Below, one piece after another: positions 47,125 to 59,900 of a stretch of 64,000 nucleotides of DNA. How positions within the stretch are numbered: the stretch's first letter is position 1; the number at the start of each line of letters is the position of its first letter. Where the stretch lies: the NCBI RefSeq assembly GCF_000224145.3, contig NC_020175.2:3796360-3860359 (forward strand). The letters run 5' to 3'. The notes beneath the pieces were generated by a model. The model saw only the letters and a list, made by a program, of their open reading frames with translations. It ran no database searches and was not told the DNA's origin. The translations under genes were made by a program, and so were the position numbers. This stretch comes from Ciona intestinalis. Taxonomy: Eukaryota > Chordata > Ascidiacea > Phlebobranchia > Cionidae.

Positions 47125-47763
47125 CTAAACTTTGTGGGTTTTTTCGGCACCAGTGGTCTCAAACAAATCATATATGACATCCACATTTGCTCTGAAGTTT
47201 ACAATGTATTCCTCCAAACGTACAAGCACCTCATCTACTGATAATCCTTCTCCTTCTGAGAACTTTTTCAGGAAGTCAGAACGATACGGGCAAGCGCTTG
47301 TGGCGGCTTGAACAAGTTTTTGCACAATCCATCCATGGTAACTCTGCAGGGAGTCTTTATAAGCCAGCTTTGCACACTCTTTTAAACTCTCCATATCTTC
47401 CCCATAATCTTTCTTCAGCAGATGCTCCATGAAGAGAATAATGAAGAGAAGTCCTCGTTTCAGCCACATAAGAGCATTAGTGGCAATTCCTCCGCCATCT
47501 TTTGCCTTCAAAGCTTTGTCCGTTTCCAACTTTTCTTCCTCAATTATTTGATTTAACGTCGCAAATTTTATCGGATTTTGAAGAAACCGATCTTGTATCT
47601 TCTTGATGTTTCCAACTACATCATTTTTTACCGGATAAAAAACTTTTCCTCCAAGCAAGTCAAAGATAGATGGGATCTTTGAACAAGCTTCTAAAAATTC
47701 TTCTGTTTTGATCTGTTTGTCATCAGGTACAATGGGAAAATTGGTTGCAAGTAAACAAGGCAT
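47125..47763 (-). CDS. GLTP: Glycolipid transfer protein
   Basis: Cytosolic protein that moves glycosphingolipids between membranes using an all-helical two-layer fold. 212 residues in one exon from ATG 47763 (human about 209). The sugar-headgroup-binding residues known in human GLTP can all be found: Asp48, Asn52 and Lys55 in KNDVVGNIKK, Trp100 in ALMWLKRGL and His143 in SYHGWIVQK. The C-terminus VDVIYDLFE parallels human VDVIYEMY. Human GLTP has several exons, so the lack of introns is notable. It is head-to-head with COX5B; start codons are 941 bp apart. The frame begins two codons earlier at a TTG, but the ATG is the plausible start. Confidence 0.95.
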   Translation of the reverse strand: MPCLLATNFPIVPDDKQIKTEEFLEACSKIPSIFDLLGGKVFYPVKNDVVGNIKKIQDRFLQNPIKFATLNQIIEEEKLETDKALKAKDGGGIATNALMWLKRGLLFIILFMEHLLKKDYGEDMESLKECAKLAYKDSLQSYHGWIVQKLVQAATSACPYRSDFLKKFSEGEGLSVDEVLVRLEEYIVNFRANVDVIYDLFETTGAEKTHKV

Positions 47764-48704
47764 AGTCAAGTTTATAATTTAAATTATTAAGTAAAACAAC
47801 TGTAAAATTTGCACTGCTTTAAAAGTAATAAAATAAACAAGCATTAATAATATACCTACACAGTACACTTACATATCATCGTTGAGCTAGGACACTAACC
47901 ACACCTGTATGGTCATACACAATCGCGAAATTCAAAGGGTTGGACCGTAAAATAATATTTAGATTCAGAATATATAAAGACTGTATATACAATCTTTGCC
48001 ACCCCATTCCCCATTAAACTATGCTAGTCGAATCAGCTTAAAAAATACAAATGACAATCGGGAACTGTAGACGAACTGAGCTCGTTTCCTATTTACCACG
48101 AAATTTATCAACGAATGAGTAAATCACGCCATGACAATAACGTAAATCGCTTCCGTACCGAATGCGAACCGAATGGGATCTGATCGAGTCTTCATTTTGT
48201 ATTGAATGAACGAATGTAACTTATAACTTTTAACAAATCTAAACGACTGTTTTATGTATTAAATACTGTGAGCAGTACCACCCGCAACTTACATCTCAAA
48301 AAAACTTCGCCTTTGTCGCTATACCATTACGCAATTAAACTTTATTACCCCAACGCCCCGCTAAACATAAAAAGAAAAAATATTTCATCAATAGTAAACT
48401 GGGAACACTACAGGTCGTTCATGCGTAAACTATAGAAATCCTAAATTCCAATAATTAAATGTGTTTCGCATTCTGATGTGTTTTGGTTTAAGATTTATCA
48501 TATTTTTTCGCGTTAATATAATTATTACCTGTAGGTTAAATTAGCGCAGATGATTGTGTTATCTTTTGGCAAGGAAGGTGGTACGTAATGTACGCCTATA
48601 CATACTGACAAAGTGACAAACGCTATACTCCAAAAACTCCATTACTCCGTTATAAACATTTTTTTTAATTAGGTACATTGATATTCTAGCTTCACTTGTA
48701 CAAA
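47764..48704. promoter_or_regulatory. Head-to-head promoter region GLTP/COX5B
   Basis: Divergent intergenic region of 941 bp. A fragment of the SINE tail word (TGAATGAACGAATGTAACTT) lies near 48205. A strong 3' splice site (TTTTTTTTAATTAG) ends at 48672, 32 bp before the COX5B ATG, marking a 5'UTR intron end or a trans-splice acceptor. Confidence 0.45.
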
Positions 48705-49196
48705 ATGTCTGTGAGGTTGGTTAACTGCTTGAGAACTGGCTTTGCAAGATACGCACAAATACATTCCCAATTTCAAGCAAAATCATTTCACTTTAATTCA
48801 ACCAAATTAAATGAAGCAACAGCAGAAAATATAAGCACTTCTGATTCTGCTGCTGAATCCAAACCGGAAGATAAAAAGGGATTAACAAAAGACAATCCAG
48901 TTCTGGTTGCATCAGCAACTAACAAATGCATTGTTGGTTGTAATTGTGGAGCAGACGAACCAACCATAAAGTGGTTCTTTCTAAACGAAGGATCCACGCA
49001 AGTGTGTGACTGCGGTTTCTATTTCAAACTGGACAAAACTGATGAAAACCAGGCAATACCAGAACATGCGAGAATTATGACTGTAGATGATCATATGCCG
49101 GATCCACGTTACGGTAGAAGGGGAATGCCATTCTTTCCTCCGAAAAAAATGCGCTCTGCAAACTTACGTGTTCCTAAAAATTATGCCAAACAGTGA
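48705..49196 (+). CDS. COX5B: Cytochrome c oxidase subunit 5B, mitochondrial
   Basis: Nuclear-encoded, zinc-binding peripheral subunit on the matrix side of respiratory complex IV. 163 residues in one exon. The first 30 residues are basic, Ser-rich and free of acids (MSVRLVNCLRTGFARYAQIH), as in a mitochondrial targeting peptide. The conserved core has KCIVGCNCGADEPTIKWFFL, VCDCGFYFKL and a C-terminal DHMPDPRYG segment. Likely zinc ligands are Cys79, Cys81, Cys101 and Cys103. The second pair is spaced C-x-C here, against C-x2-C in mammals as I recall. Upstream the frame begins at a TTG three codons earlier, but ATG 48705 follows good context (AAA before ATG). A splice acceptor 32 bp upstream suggests a leader or a 5'UTR intron. 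Confidence 0.94.
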   Translation: MSVRLVNCLRTGFARYAQIHSQFQAKSFHFNSTKLNEATAENISTSDSAAESKPEDKKGLTKDNPVLVASATNKCIVGCNCGADEPTIKWFFLNEGSTQVCDCGFYFKLDKTDENQAIPEHARIMTVDDHMPDPRYGRRGMPFFPPKKMRSANLRVPKNYAKQ

Positions 49197-50903
49197 TTTT
49201 ATTTTCTAACTAGTCAGCTGTCATATTTTATATTTATATGAACTTTAATTGTGATCTGTATTTGGCTCACAAGACATGCCATGCGTATGGTTACTGTGCC
49301 ATGTGCTTCTCTTTTCTGAACACAGTTGTTTTTCTGTTGCCACCTTTGTGGAAAATCTTATAGTAAAATGTTTCTCTTAACAATAATAATTTTCCTGTTG
49401 ATCTATATATACATATTATAATGCAGCTAGCCAGTGTCTTAATGGTTGGATTTGTTGTGGATCTATAGATAGATATTGGGGTAATGGGCAAAACTTGGCC
49501 TAATCCCAGGTCCTTAACAAGAACCCCACCCCTAAAAAGATATACATATAATAATGCAAATAACTACAGCCTTCATAATGGCACAACCAGTGAATTCAGG
49601 AAACCAGTCCTTCCACTTCTTTTTTGCAAATGACGGCCCAAATAGTTTTTTTCTTGTAGTACTGTACATAACATCAGCTTTGTTTCACTGTTCTTGATCA
49701 TCCGAAAAGTTAGGTTTTTCCACATTTTATCATTACAGGCATTATTTGAAACAAAGCTTGTGAGTACTGAACACGCTAACATTCATAGCGGGCACATATA
49801 CACGACAAGTTGAATTTACCTTTGCTTACAGTCCAATTTCATATTATCGCGTAGTATATAAAAGTGGTACACAGTGATAACTGTAAACTCTACATACCAA
49901 CCAATATAGTTCAATTCTATATGGGTAAATTCTTACAGCATGGCACACAATGGGACCAGAGTTGGCCAATTGCTCAAACAGCCATGATGCTAAAACCAGT
50001 TAGTGACCACTGAATTGGAGCAATGGACAGTTGCCCAAATGCGTCGTTAATGGTATTATACTGCTACTATCATTATCGAGCATTGAACCTGGTATCCTTA
50101 GTTTACAATGCCAGTGCCTGACCACTGAGCCACAACACCAGAAGTAAGCATTTAGAAAGGAAAGTATTTCTGCATCTTCATTCAGTTGCCTATTTATTTG
50201 CGTCATGGCAACAAGAACTCCGGGAACGTAACAAGATAAAAAGAAAATCGACAAAGAAGCCAGATGTACACTACAGCTGGCAGATTATGGGAGTGGTTTG
50301 GTTCCTTTATAAATATGATGCTGGGTATACTAAGATCACTTTAAAAAGAACTTATGTAGATTAAATGTGAAATTACTTAAAACAGAGCAGTATAGATTGC
50401 GCGAAAGCTGCAGGTTTTTCAGCTTTTTCTGTTTTGCTAAAATAGGCGTTTTTCACTTTTAAAAGATACAAACGAATGCTTAATACTTAGGCGTAAGAAA
50501 GACACGTCAATTCTGGAAAGAACAGATTACTAAAATATTAGTTCACATTGCTTAAAAGGTTAAGGAACAAAAATGCAGTAAAAACCTTGGCTTATAGGGT
50601 TGGAAAAGGTGGTTCTCGGTTAGAAATAAAATAATCTGATTGAAATTTATGCGCTGGAATTCAAAAGTTGCAATGTATGTTTCTGTACCGAGACCTCTTA
50701 TGTTTTGCATAAAGCATGGGACGATAGCAATTTCCGATTCATGCAAGTACAAGTAGAAATGAGGTGCTTCCAGAGCTCCTGCCTCAATCTTGTACACCTT
50801 TTTAGTGCAGAATTACCTACGCTGCTGCCGGCACTTGCCAAACCCATATCTCGCCCATTAAGACTGGCTCTGCTGCAGAACAGGAGGTACCTGGGTGTCC
50901 AGG
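49197..50903. other. Convergent spacer COX5B/DAAM
   Basis: Holds both 3' flanks and a SINE at 49890-50155. Frames on either strand are short and lack domains. No clear poly(A) hexamer close to either stop was identified. Confidence 0.5.
49890..50155 (-). mobile_element. tRNA-derived SINE, second type, with clear head
   Basis: On the minus strand it starts TGGTGTTGTGGCTCAGTGGT, an excellent tRNA A-box, then CAGGCACTGGCATTGTAAAC and the B-box GGTTCAATGCTCG. The body continues to AATTGCTCCAATTCAGTGGT and the CCATATAGAATTG end. Matches the element at 34672. The body lacks tRNA cloverleaf sequence, so it is a SINE and not a tRNA gene. Confidence 0.8.
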
Positions 50904-53900
50904 TTAAATATTTGTCGTGATTTTTGACACAACCCTTTCCCTGTCATCTAGGCTGCTCGGAGGCCGTTTCCCCCGGTTACGCTTCTGGAATTTTGAAACG
51001 TCTTTTTCAAAGACCTCCCCGGATCTAAGAGCGGACACGAGATCGTCAAATTCTCCTCTTTGATCTTCGCTCTTCTTACGCGAACCTCCTTTGCGCTTTT
51101 TACGATCAGCATCACGCTATGAAGAAAACAGTTTTCAATATATGTAGTTCTTTGTGTAAATAATATATGTAGTTCTTTGTGTAAAATTGCTAAACTCTCG
51201 GTTTTGACTGTTGCCCTAAAAAAGAAAATTCTACATAGAATTCATATAAAGTTTTCTCTTTTTTAACAAGTTCAACATTAAATATTTGTAATTTGCTCCT
51301 ACACACCTCCAACTCCTTTTGTTTTCTTTTCATCTCCTCATCTTTCTTCTTCCTCGCAGCAATGTTATCTTTCCTCGCTGCATTGAAAGAGTCCAGAAAT
51401 TCGGTGAAGATGCGAAAGAAAGCATCCGGTTGAAGCTTTTTCGGGTCTTCTCCAAATAACTCAACAACTCTGTTGAACTGCAAGCAAAAAAATATTAATT
51501 ATTTCATTATTATTATTTATTACATTTAAGACGAAATTTGCCCGTTTAAAAAAAACCTATAAATTATCATAATCACGACATCATTTGTAAATTCTACTAT
51601 GTTAAAAAGCCCAACAGATCACAAAACATAACTTTCAAAAGTAAATTCTCCAAGAAATAACCCTAAAATTCTTATTTTTTACTTATCTTTTTAGGTAAAA
51701 AACTATTATAAACAAAAAATATATACCATTATTGTTTTATAAACAAGCAAAAATAACCTTCGTCTTTGCTTCACTGAGTTGTTCCTCAAGTTCTTGGAAA
51801 GTGACGGACGCCACGGTAACAAAGTCGGTCATAACTGGAACAAACTGGTCTTCTGGTAATGTCTGACCGGATTCAACACGTTTCTTTTGAATGTCAAGCT
51901 CAGTTTTTAAGTTTTTTAAACCAAGTCTTAAAACGCCAATTTCTTTTTCTAGTTCACCAAGACTGAAATATAACATATTAAAGTTAAGCAAATGGTAAAA
52001 ATATAGTTATAACATGGAAAATATGAAAACACAAAAATTAAAAAAAAGTAAAAAAAAAAAAATTTTTAAGGGTTTTTATAGTTTTCAAAACTAGACATAT
52101 TAAAAAATCTAGCTTAAAGTTGCATTAAAACACAATTTTTTTTATGTTTTTTAATTTCCAAAATTAAAGATATATCAATCCAGCTTACTTTACTCTAGCA
52201 GCGATTTCAATTTCCTTGAGATCTTCAGGAAGGTTAACAATATCTGGTGAGTTTTTCTCCAACATTTCAATCAGAAAATGCATCAATGTTACATTTCTAT
52301 AATACAACAATAGTCAATCCCTTCTTTTTTATTTTTTTCCCTAATTTCGTCAGCCATTTTGGGATATAAAGTCTTGCCGAATGTTAGAAAAATTATTTAC
52401 ATTATGCCTGGTAAAAAAAAAGAAGTCTTGCCGAATTTTTTAGGAAATCATGTCAGCAAAGCAAAAAAGGAACATTTTTACGAACCTGTTAGCACTAGAC
52501 TTGGTGTCGGTCATTTTGCTTAAACTTTGAAGTTTGAAACCATATGCGTTTCCTCTCTGTCCCTTATTCATGTAGTTTCCCATGGCTAAGATCATTTCTA
52601 GAACCTTTCGTAGGCGCTTGCTGCTCCCAATTTGTTTCGAGGATTTGAGTATGGCTATTAAATAAAGAGGTTTCTTAAGTGTGTGTTTTGGATGAATGAA
52701 ATTTATTTATCCTCGTGTATCAGGGCAACAGCAATCGTTATAACACATTATAAAATATGTTTTTTTACATTTTTTCTTTCTTAATGTATAGCTAAAATTT
52801 TGGACAACTTATAAGGAACCACTGGGTAGAAGCAATTGCTATTAAATGTCTTGACCAAAGACACATACGCCTACAAACCGCAATGAAAACAAGATTGAGC
52901 CTAGAACCCATAACCTCTGAAATAAGAGGCAGCGCGCTAGCTACCTCTAATGTTTTTTTCTGTGGTATTAGGCTTGTTTCGGCCTAAATTCCAGGCTTCA
53001 GTAGTCTCACTCTGTAGGACTCACCCATGTACAGTAAAAGCCCAACATAATACACAAAATGTCAACATACCTTCTACTTTTGGTTGAATTTCCGATAAAC
53101 GCTCGTGGAACTTTTTCTTGTAGAACACGGCGTGTAATCTTTGTTCATAATGATGGATCCTGTGGGAAAATTATGTTGGATATGAGTAAGTTACTATTGC
53201 AGTCATGGTTGGCCTATTACTCCAAAATAAATATAGTAGTGTGGGGGAAGATATGACACCTTTAGCACATAATATCCAAATATCTTGATCAAGTTTTAAA
53301 CAACTAACAACGGTTTATGGGAGTCGTGATGATACAGTTTTATAATTCTTCCCTCATCCTATACATACATATCAAATTAATTTTCAGCCACAAAAAACTA
53401 GAGTTTCATCTGTGATAAAATAAACAGTAAAGACAGTCTCCTTAAATTCAACTAGTACTCATTAAATAAATATCACACCTTTTCGTGCATTTGAATAAAA
53501 AAAAAGGTTCATGAGTAATGGACATAAAGATAACAATATCACTTAAGTAAATCAACTAAGTTTAAAGTTTCCAATTTCCTGATAAAAAAACAATCTAATG
53601 GTCGAGACTTTGTGCAAATATGGGACGAAACCACAAACTGTTTGTTCAACTTACTGACTCATCTGGCAGAGGAACTTATCGGCACGCGCCATCTTCCCCA
53701 TATCTGCTTTATGCTCGTTCAGCATGTCTGTCTCTTCTTTAGTTGGGATAAATTTAATCAGTTGCTCAAGCATGTCTTTTTGCAAGTCCTCGCTCTGTAG
53801 AATTAAACAAAACTTTTATTCGACTAATTGGGTAAAAGTAATATTCACATTTTTAAATTTTAACTATCCAGTTTGGGTAATTAATATTCCACACCTTTAA

Positions 53901-56900
53901 CCAGAATATAAACACATTTTTAAAGACCAAAAATTAGTAAAATTAGTAACAATAAAACAAAAATTTGGTATATAGGGAAAAAAATACAGTTACATACCGA
54001 ATTGTAAAACAAAAACGTTTGCATAACTTAATTAACTTAATGGGTAAATAGGCATCAGAGGAATTATTTAGAAATATTTTTTATATTTTAAGTAAATATT
54101 TATATATTATAAGTATTTAGTAGTTGAAGTATTTTATCTACTTTTTTATAGAATTTAATAGTATTTAGTAAATCAAGCATTAAAAACAATTAGTAAAATC
54201 AAGCATTAAAAACAATATTATCACCTTATCACAACTGAGCACAGCTTTTCTAATTTCTTCATCAGTTAGTTTTAACCGACTAAGAAGGATGGTGCAGTTC
54301 TGTGCTCTTCTCCCATCTATTACTGACAACTCCTTCACTTTCTTGATTGATAAATCTTCCTGCGAGCCATATTTCTGCATCCGGAAGATTTTATTTAAAA
54401 ATTTGCAAAAGAAAAAACTTAAGAAGTTTTTATTAAGATTTTATTTGGTAATACACCAGCTCTGTTCTGTATGGTGTATGCCATATCCCAAGGGGTCTGG
54501 TATGCCACCCTGTAAGTCTGTAGGACCCTAGCTATACAGAATAGGATTGGAAATTGGGATTTAAAGCCACCAAAGATTAGGATTTTTGAAATAATTTCCA
54601 TACTGGAATAAGAAAACTAAACTATGTCCTATATCATATAGGCCCTGGCATGCAGCCCTGTAGGACCTTACCTATAAAGAATATGATAGTAAATTGATAT
54701 TTATATACACAAAAAGATAAGATTTTCAAATATAAATTATGTGTTATTTTAAAAAATGTTTTGTTTACTTTATTAGCATTTCTGTATTCAGTTGATTAAA
54801 TGTTACAATTCACTGTTTATAAACAGTTGGTTAAGTTTTATTACAAACCAAGCGGGTAAGAATTAGTTTCAAAAACCATCAAAGTCTAAATATATTGTTT
54901 ATAGGTGAATGTATAATTGGCACACAATGAATAATTATTTAACAAAAATACCCTGGAAAGTAACAAAAAAAAACTATTTTCCCAAAAAAATTTACCCCTA
55001 CAAAAAATGCCTTTATTTTATTTCAAACAAAAAGTTTGCAAAAATTGTTTTTTTTGAAATATCATTTTAAAACTTTCCAGTGTATTTTTTGCATCAAATC
55101 TCACCTTAGGCATAACAGGCACAGCTTCCTATGTATGTGAGACATGCAATAAAACAGCAAAGTGGTTAGTGAAGCAATGTTAGTGTTGATTGCGTTAAGC
55201 ACCAAACCAACGCGAAGTTATAATTGCAATTTACCAACTTTTTTACTTGGAAAAAAATGCTTGACTTTGACAAAAATTGTTTCAAGTAAAAAATTGGTAA
55301 GTTGCTGTTCCAAGTTATAATTGCAATTTAGTTTTTTTTACTGGAAAAAAAAGGCAATAAATGACACTTTTACTGAAAAATATAAACTCACTATTTAAGT
55401 TCGCATTTATTTCTTACTTAACCATAAAAATTAAACGGAATTGGAATAAATTTTGAAAAGTAGTAAAATGGCCAATAAATTACACAATTTTATGGTTAAA
55501 AAAATGTTATTTAAGTTTGCATTTATTGCTTTTTTTACTCCAAAATTAAACAGAACTAGATAAAATTACACTAATTTGGATGCAGCATAAAGCGCAGTCC
55601 ATATATAATACAGCCACCAAGGCCATGCTGATGCATAATAACTAACAATACACTACTTTATGTAATAATAAGAGAATGTTTTTATTAACCCTCATGTGTT
55701 GGAGCAACAATAGTCGTTATAACATGGGTGTTCTGTTTCATACACCTCGTGCTCGCTTACAAGTTACTGCATATGTAACTTTATGGTGAATAACTGGCAA
55801 TTTAAACAACCCATAAGGACGCACTGGGTTAGAGCAATTTTTGCTAAGGGCCTGTTCAAGGACACACCTTATGTTTGTAAATAACTTTATAAAAGAGGAG
55901 TAAGAATATCTAACTGAAACATGGCAGTTATAAAAGGAGGCAGACCACTAAAAATGAGCTTGTTAAATGTTTGCTTGCTATTGCAAATAGTTGCTAAGCA
56001 CAAACAACATGGGTATTAGGCTCAAAGGAATATGTTGCATTAACAGGATGCTTAAATACAGCTGCAGTGGCATAAGACTTAACATAAAATATTTATAGCC
56101 TCAAATGACTAGAACACTCAACAGGGCTTAATTCACTTTTGAAATTAATGCAATTTAAAGGCGATTGAAACTTTCGCGAAAAAATGCTTCTAATCCAATG
56201 GACCCACTTGGCCCCACTTTATATCAGCAAATATTGGTAATAGCTTCAATTATTAAGCCATGTCTGAAAATTAACCGACAGAATTGACAGCCTGTAGGTT
56301 GGGTGTAAGATGACAACCCCATGCAAATTTTATGGACAAGCATTTTGATGGATGGGGTGGTATGTACAAACCTGTTGTCTCTGGTAGGCAGAGAAAGTGT
56401 TGTCAAAATCTGGGAGGTCAATGAACTTGAAAGCCTGTGAAAATAAATGAATGAATGTAACTTATTTACCCTTGCATGGCAGGGTAACGACAGTTGTTGT
56501 AAGCATTTAATATTTACGCACTTTAAATGTAACAACTTTTATAAAATAGCAATAATAATTCCCTGTTCGGTTTTCTATTACTTTAAGAGTAATGTAAACA
56601 AGTTTGTTACAAAATTTTGGAGAAAAATAATTTGCAGATCAGTATTATTAGAATTATAATATCATGTAAGTATGTATATAATGCTTGATGGTAAGGTTTA
56701 CTACTGCATCAAAGGTAGTTAATATTATGATCACGTCATTCATATATAATAAAACTGATTAAGCTATTTTTGACTCCCAGTTAAGTTTGTAATTGAGGGC
56801 ATAGTAAATATCAACTGGACTCTAATAAAGTACTTTATTTGAATAATTAAACATAAAATGGCTTGTTTGTCTGCTAGGAGTAGCGACCACGCTTAATTTA

Positions 56901-59900
56901 AAAAAAATCAAAGCTAAATATAGTTTTCAACTGTAATCCTGTTTTAACAACTGCAGGTATAACGCTATATTCTGTCTATCTGTTTAAAATACTCTAAATA
57001 TTGGCTATTATAAGAACCAAGATACAAATAAAGCTTGGAAACTAACTTTTGTATCGTCGATTTCGGTCCAAATCGTCCCCNNNNNNNNNNNNNNNNNNNN
57101 NNNNNNNNNNNNNNNNNNNNNNNNNNNNNNNNNNNNNNNNNNNNNNNNNNNNNNNNNNNNNNNNNNNNNNNNNNNNNNNNNNNNNNNNNNNNNNNNNNNN
57201 NNNNNATTATAAGAACCAAGATAAAAATAAAACTTACTTTTGTATCGTCAATTTCGGTCCAAATCGTCCCCTTGATGTTCGTTTCTGGCAGTTTTGACCA
57301 GTTGAACGACTTCAGTGGGTTCGCTGGTTTGGGGGTATTTTTCTTGGGGAGGCCGATAGGGGCCCCTGGAGGTGGTGGTGCTCCTCCAGGCGGGGGTGGG
57401 GGTGGTGGACCCCCCATGGGCGGGGGTGGAGGGGGAACTCCCCCAGGAGGGGGTGGGGCCGGGGCACCTGGAGGAGGGGGCGGTGGTGGGGGTGGAACTG
57501 CCAAAGGAGGCGGGGGGATTGCCGCAGATGGGGCAATGGGTATGTCGGGGGCTTTACCAGTTTTGATAGCTTCTTGAAGCGCTTCTTTTTCCTTTCTCTC
57601 ATCCATGATCTTATGGGAGGGAAGAGTTGTTTGAGTAAAATAATAATACATAACAAAAGGTGTGGTGAAATTAAGTTTGCAAACTGTTCAAATTTCATTT
57701 CAAAACAAGAATTTAATTTTTTGATTTTAATTCACAATTTGTTGAAAAAAGAAGGAAAACTTTTATGTTAAAATAAACAAAACAAACACACATTCTAAAT
57801 TTTTACACAAGCCACTTAAAACCAAACTGATTTTTTTTTGTCCCAGAGTGACAAATGAAATGTGGTGACAGCATGCCGCATTCAAGTCTCTGCACTTGTG
57901 TGTGGATGAATGGAGATGTGAGTGGTATGTAAAGTACTACTGTGGCTCATTTCTGTGGTTTTTTAAGGACTGATGGGTATAGTGAGGCATTAGAAGCTGG
58001 GTATGGTAGTGGTGTAAAAAGTGGCATCTGAATTACTTCAAAAGGACAAAAGGTTATTTGGGGGCAAGTTTTCTATAGAAATGATAGCGATTTTTGAAGA
58101 TTTTGGCAGACCTGAGCTTCAAGTGCTTTAGATTGCATTAAGTGGGACTGATACATTGTTTTCATAGCTCAGAGTAATTTTTAAAGATGTGTATTTATTT
58201 AATAAAGTAAAAGTACCTGAAACAATAAAAATATATAGTTTCAAGAAGGTAAAATTGTTGTGTAAATAAAAAACTACATTCACAACAAATTGGTATCAAC
58301 TGCACAATAGATCCGTTTAAAATGAGATCTGTAAAGCAACACTCCATGTATCAATGCAAAATGAATGGTTATGACATGCAGTGCAACCGGTTCTTACCAG
58401 CTCGTACGGGTTTTCATCCGGTGGTAAGCTATATGGGTCCTCAGACTGCATGAATGGACAGGCACTCAAGGTTAGTGGAAATTAAAGCAGGGAAATCGTT
58501 AAAAAGCGTATGAGGGCATGTGGTCAATGAAATAGAGGCAGAACCAAGAGTGCTGGGGTGGGCAGGCTAAGCCTAACTATGGGGGTTTTTGAAAGCAGTT
58601 GACATTATATCCAAAAGGGTAACAAAAATTAAGCAGTTGACATTATATCCAATAGGGTAAAATTTCTTTCACATGATTGTGTGTGACTATCACTGTCTAA
58701 TTTGTGTTTATATAAAGTTTGCAGCCTATGTGGGTAGGGCATGGGAAAAGATGTGGGATTTTATAAAAAAAGGGGTTTTTTTTTTTAACCCCCCAAAATA
58801 AAATTGGGGGCCCCCTTTTTATTTTTTTTTCCAAATTTTATGGGGATTTTGATCAAATAATGGAAAAAAATTGTATTTAATGTTAATGGATAGGACGTTA
58901 AGATTAGATGGTAAGTTGATGCTTTTAATGTTGTTAGTGACTTCTATTTTTGTAGCTTGTTTGAAGTGAATGTTATGATGATGAAATGTGATACGAATAT
59001 ATGAGATTTGAATGGATAAAGTTCCCATGGGGGCGGAGGCTTGAGGAAGTGCTTTGTTAGTCATTGTTGCCAATGAAGTTTTATGCTTATGGTAATGTAA
59101 GGGTTGATATGACCATGATAATGAAGAAAACTGGATTTTTTTGACAATTTTGCAGTCTATGGACCAATTTTTGGTTGAGCACAAATTTTTGTCGCCTCCA
59201 ACTTTTTGAAGGCACTCATTTCTGGTAAGCACCAATTTTTGAAATGCATAAATTTTGGTAGGCAGCTATTTTGGTTTCAGTTTGTTTAGAATTGAAATTG
59301 ATCTAAAGCCAATTTTGAGCTATTGATATTGCAAGGAAACACGCAAGTAAAACTTTCAGGAAATGACATTTCAGCAACACACACAACACTGCATGACTTG
59401 CACATTTACAAGCAACGCACCGCAGAAATGACATTGCTTAAAAAAATACAAAAAAATTCCGCCATAAAATGCTGACTCACCGTCTTTGTTAGCACTTCAA
59501 CATGCTGAGTCATGTCGACGAGCTTCTTGTCCGAATCCTGGCGATCTTTTGACTCCGAGTCCAACTTTCCTTTGAGGATGTTGAGCGTCTTCATCATTTC
59601 TTCCTTCTCCTGGGTCTTGGCTTCACATTCTCGCTCTTTACGATCAAGATTACCTTTCATTTCATCATGTTCTGTACAAATGACACAAAACAAAATAAAT
59701 ATATACATAAGTAGTGCAAAAATGCAAAATCATTTCTAATTTTTTTAAGACAAAAAATGAAACTTAGTACAAATTTTTTTTTGCACATGCAAAAAATGTA
59801 GTATGATACTTTTAATTTTGTACAATACTTAAATGTTTTAAGTTAAGTTTTTTGTATGTTTGACGACATAAATGTTGTGATTCTTTTGTATAAGGTGAAA

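Noticed and set aside
50095-50150. Apparent tRNA gene (A-box TGGCTCAGTGG and B-box GGTTCAATGC)
   Set aside because: The boxes sit in the head of a repeated SINE and the sequence does not close into a cloverleaf.
57035-57577. Gly-rich 180-codon plus-strand frame
   Set aside because: It is the antisense of the Pro-rich FH1 exon (Pro codons read as Gly) and runs through Ns.
58819-59235. 138-codon minus-strand frame in a DAAM intron
   Set aside because: Low-complexity AT-rich composition, no conserved motif and not compatible with the DAAM splice phases.
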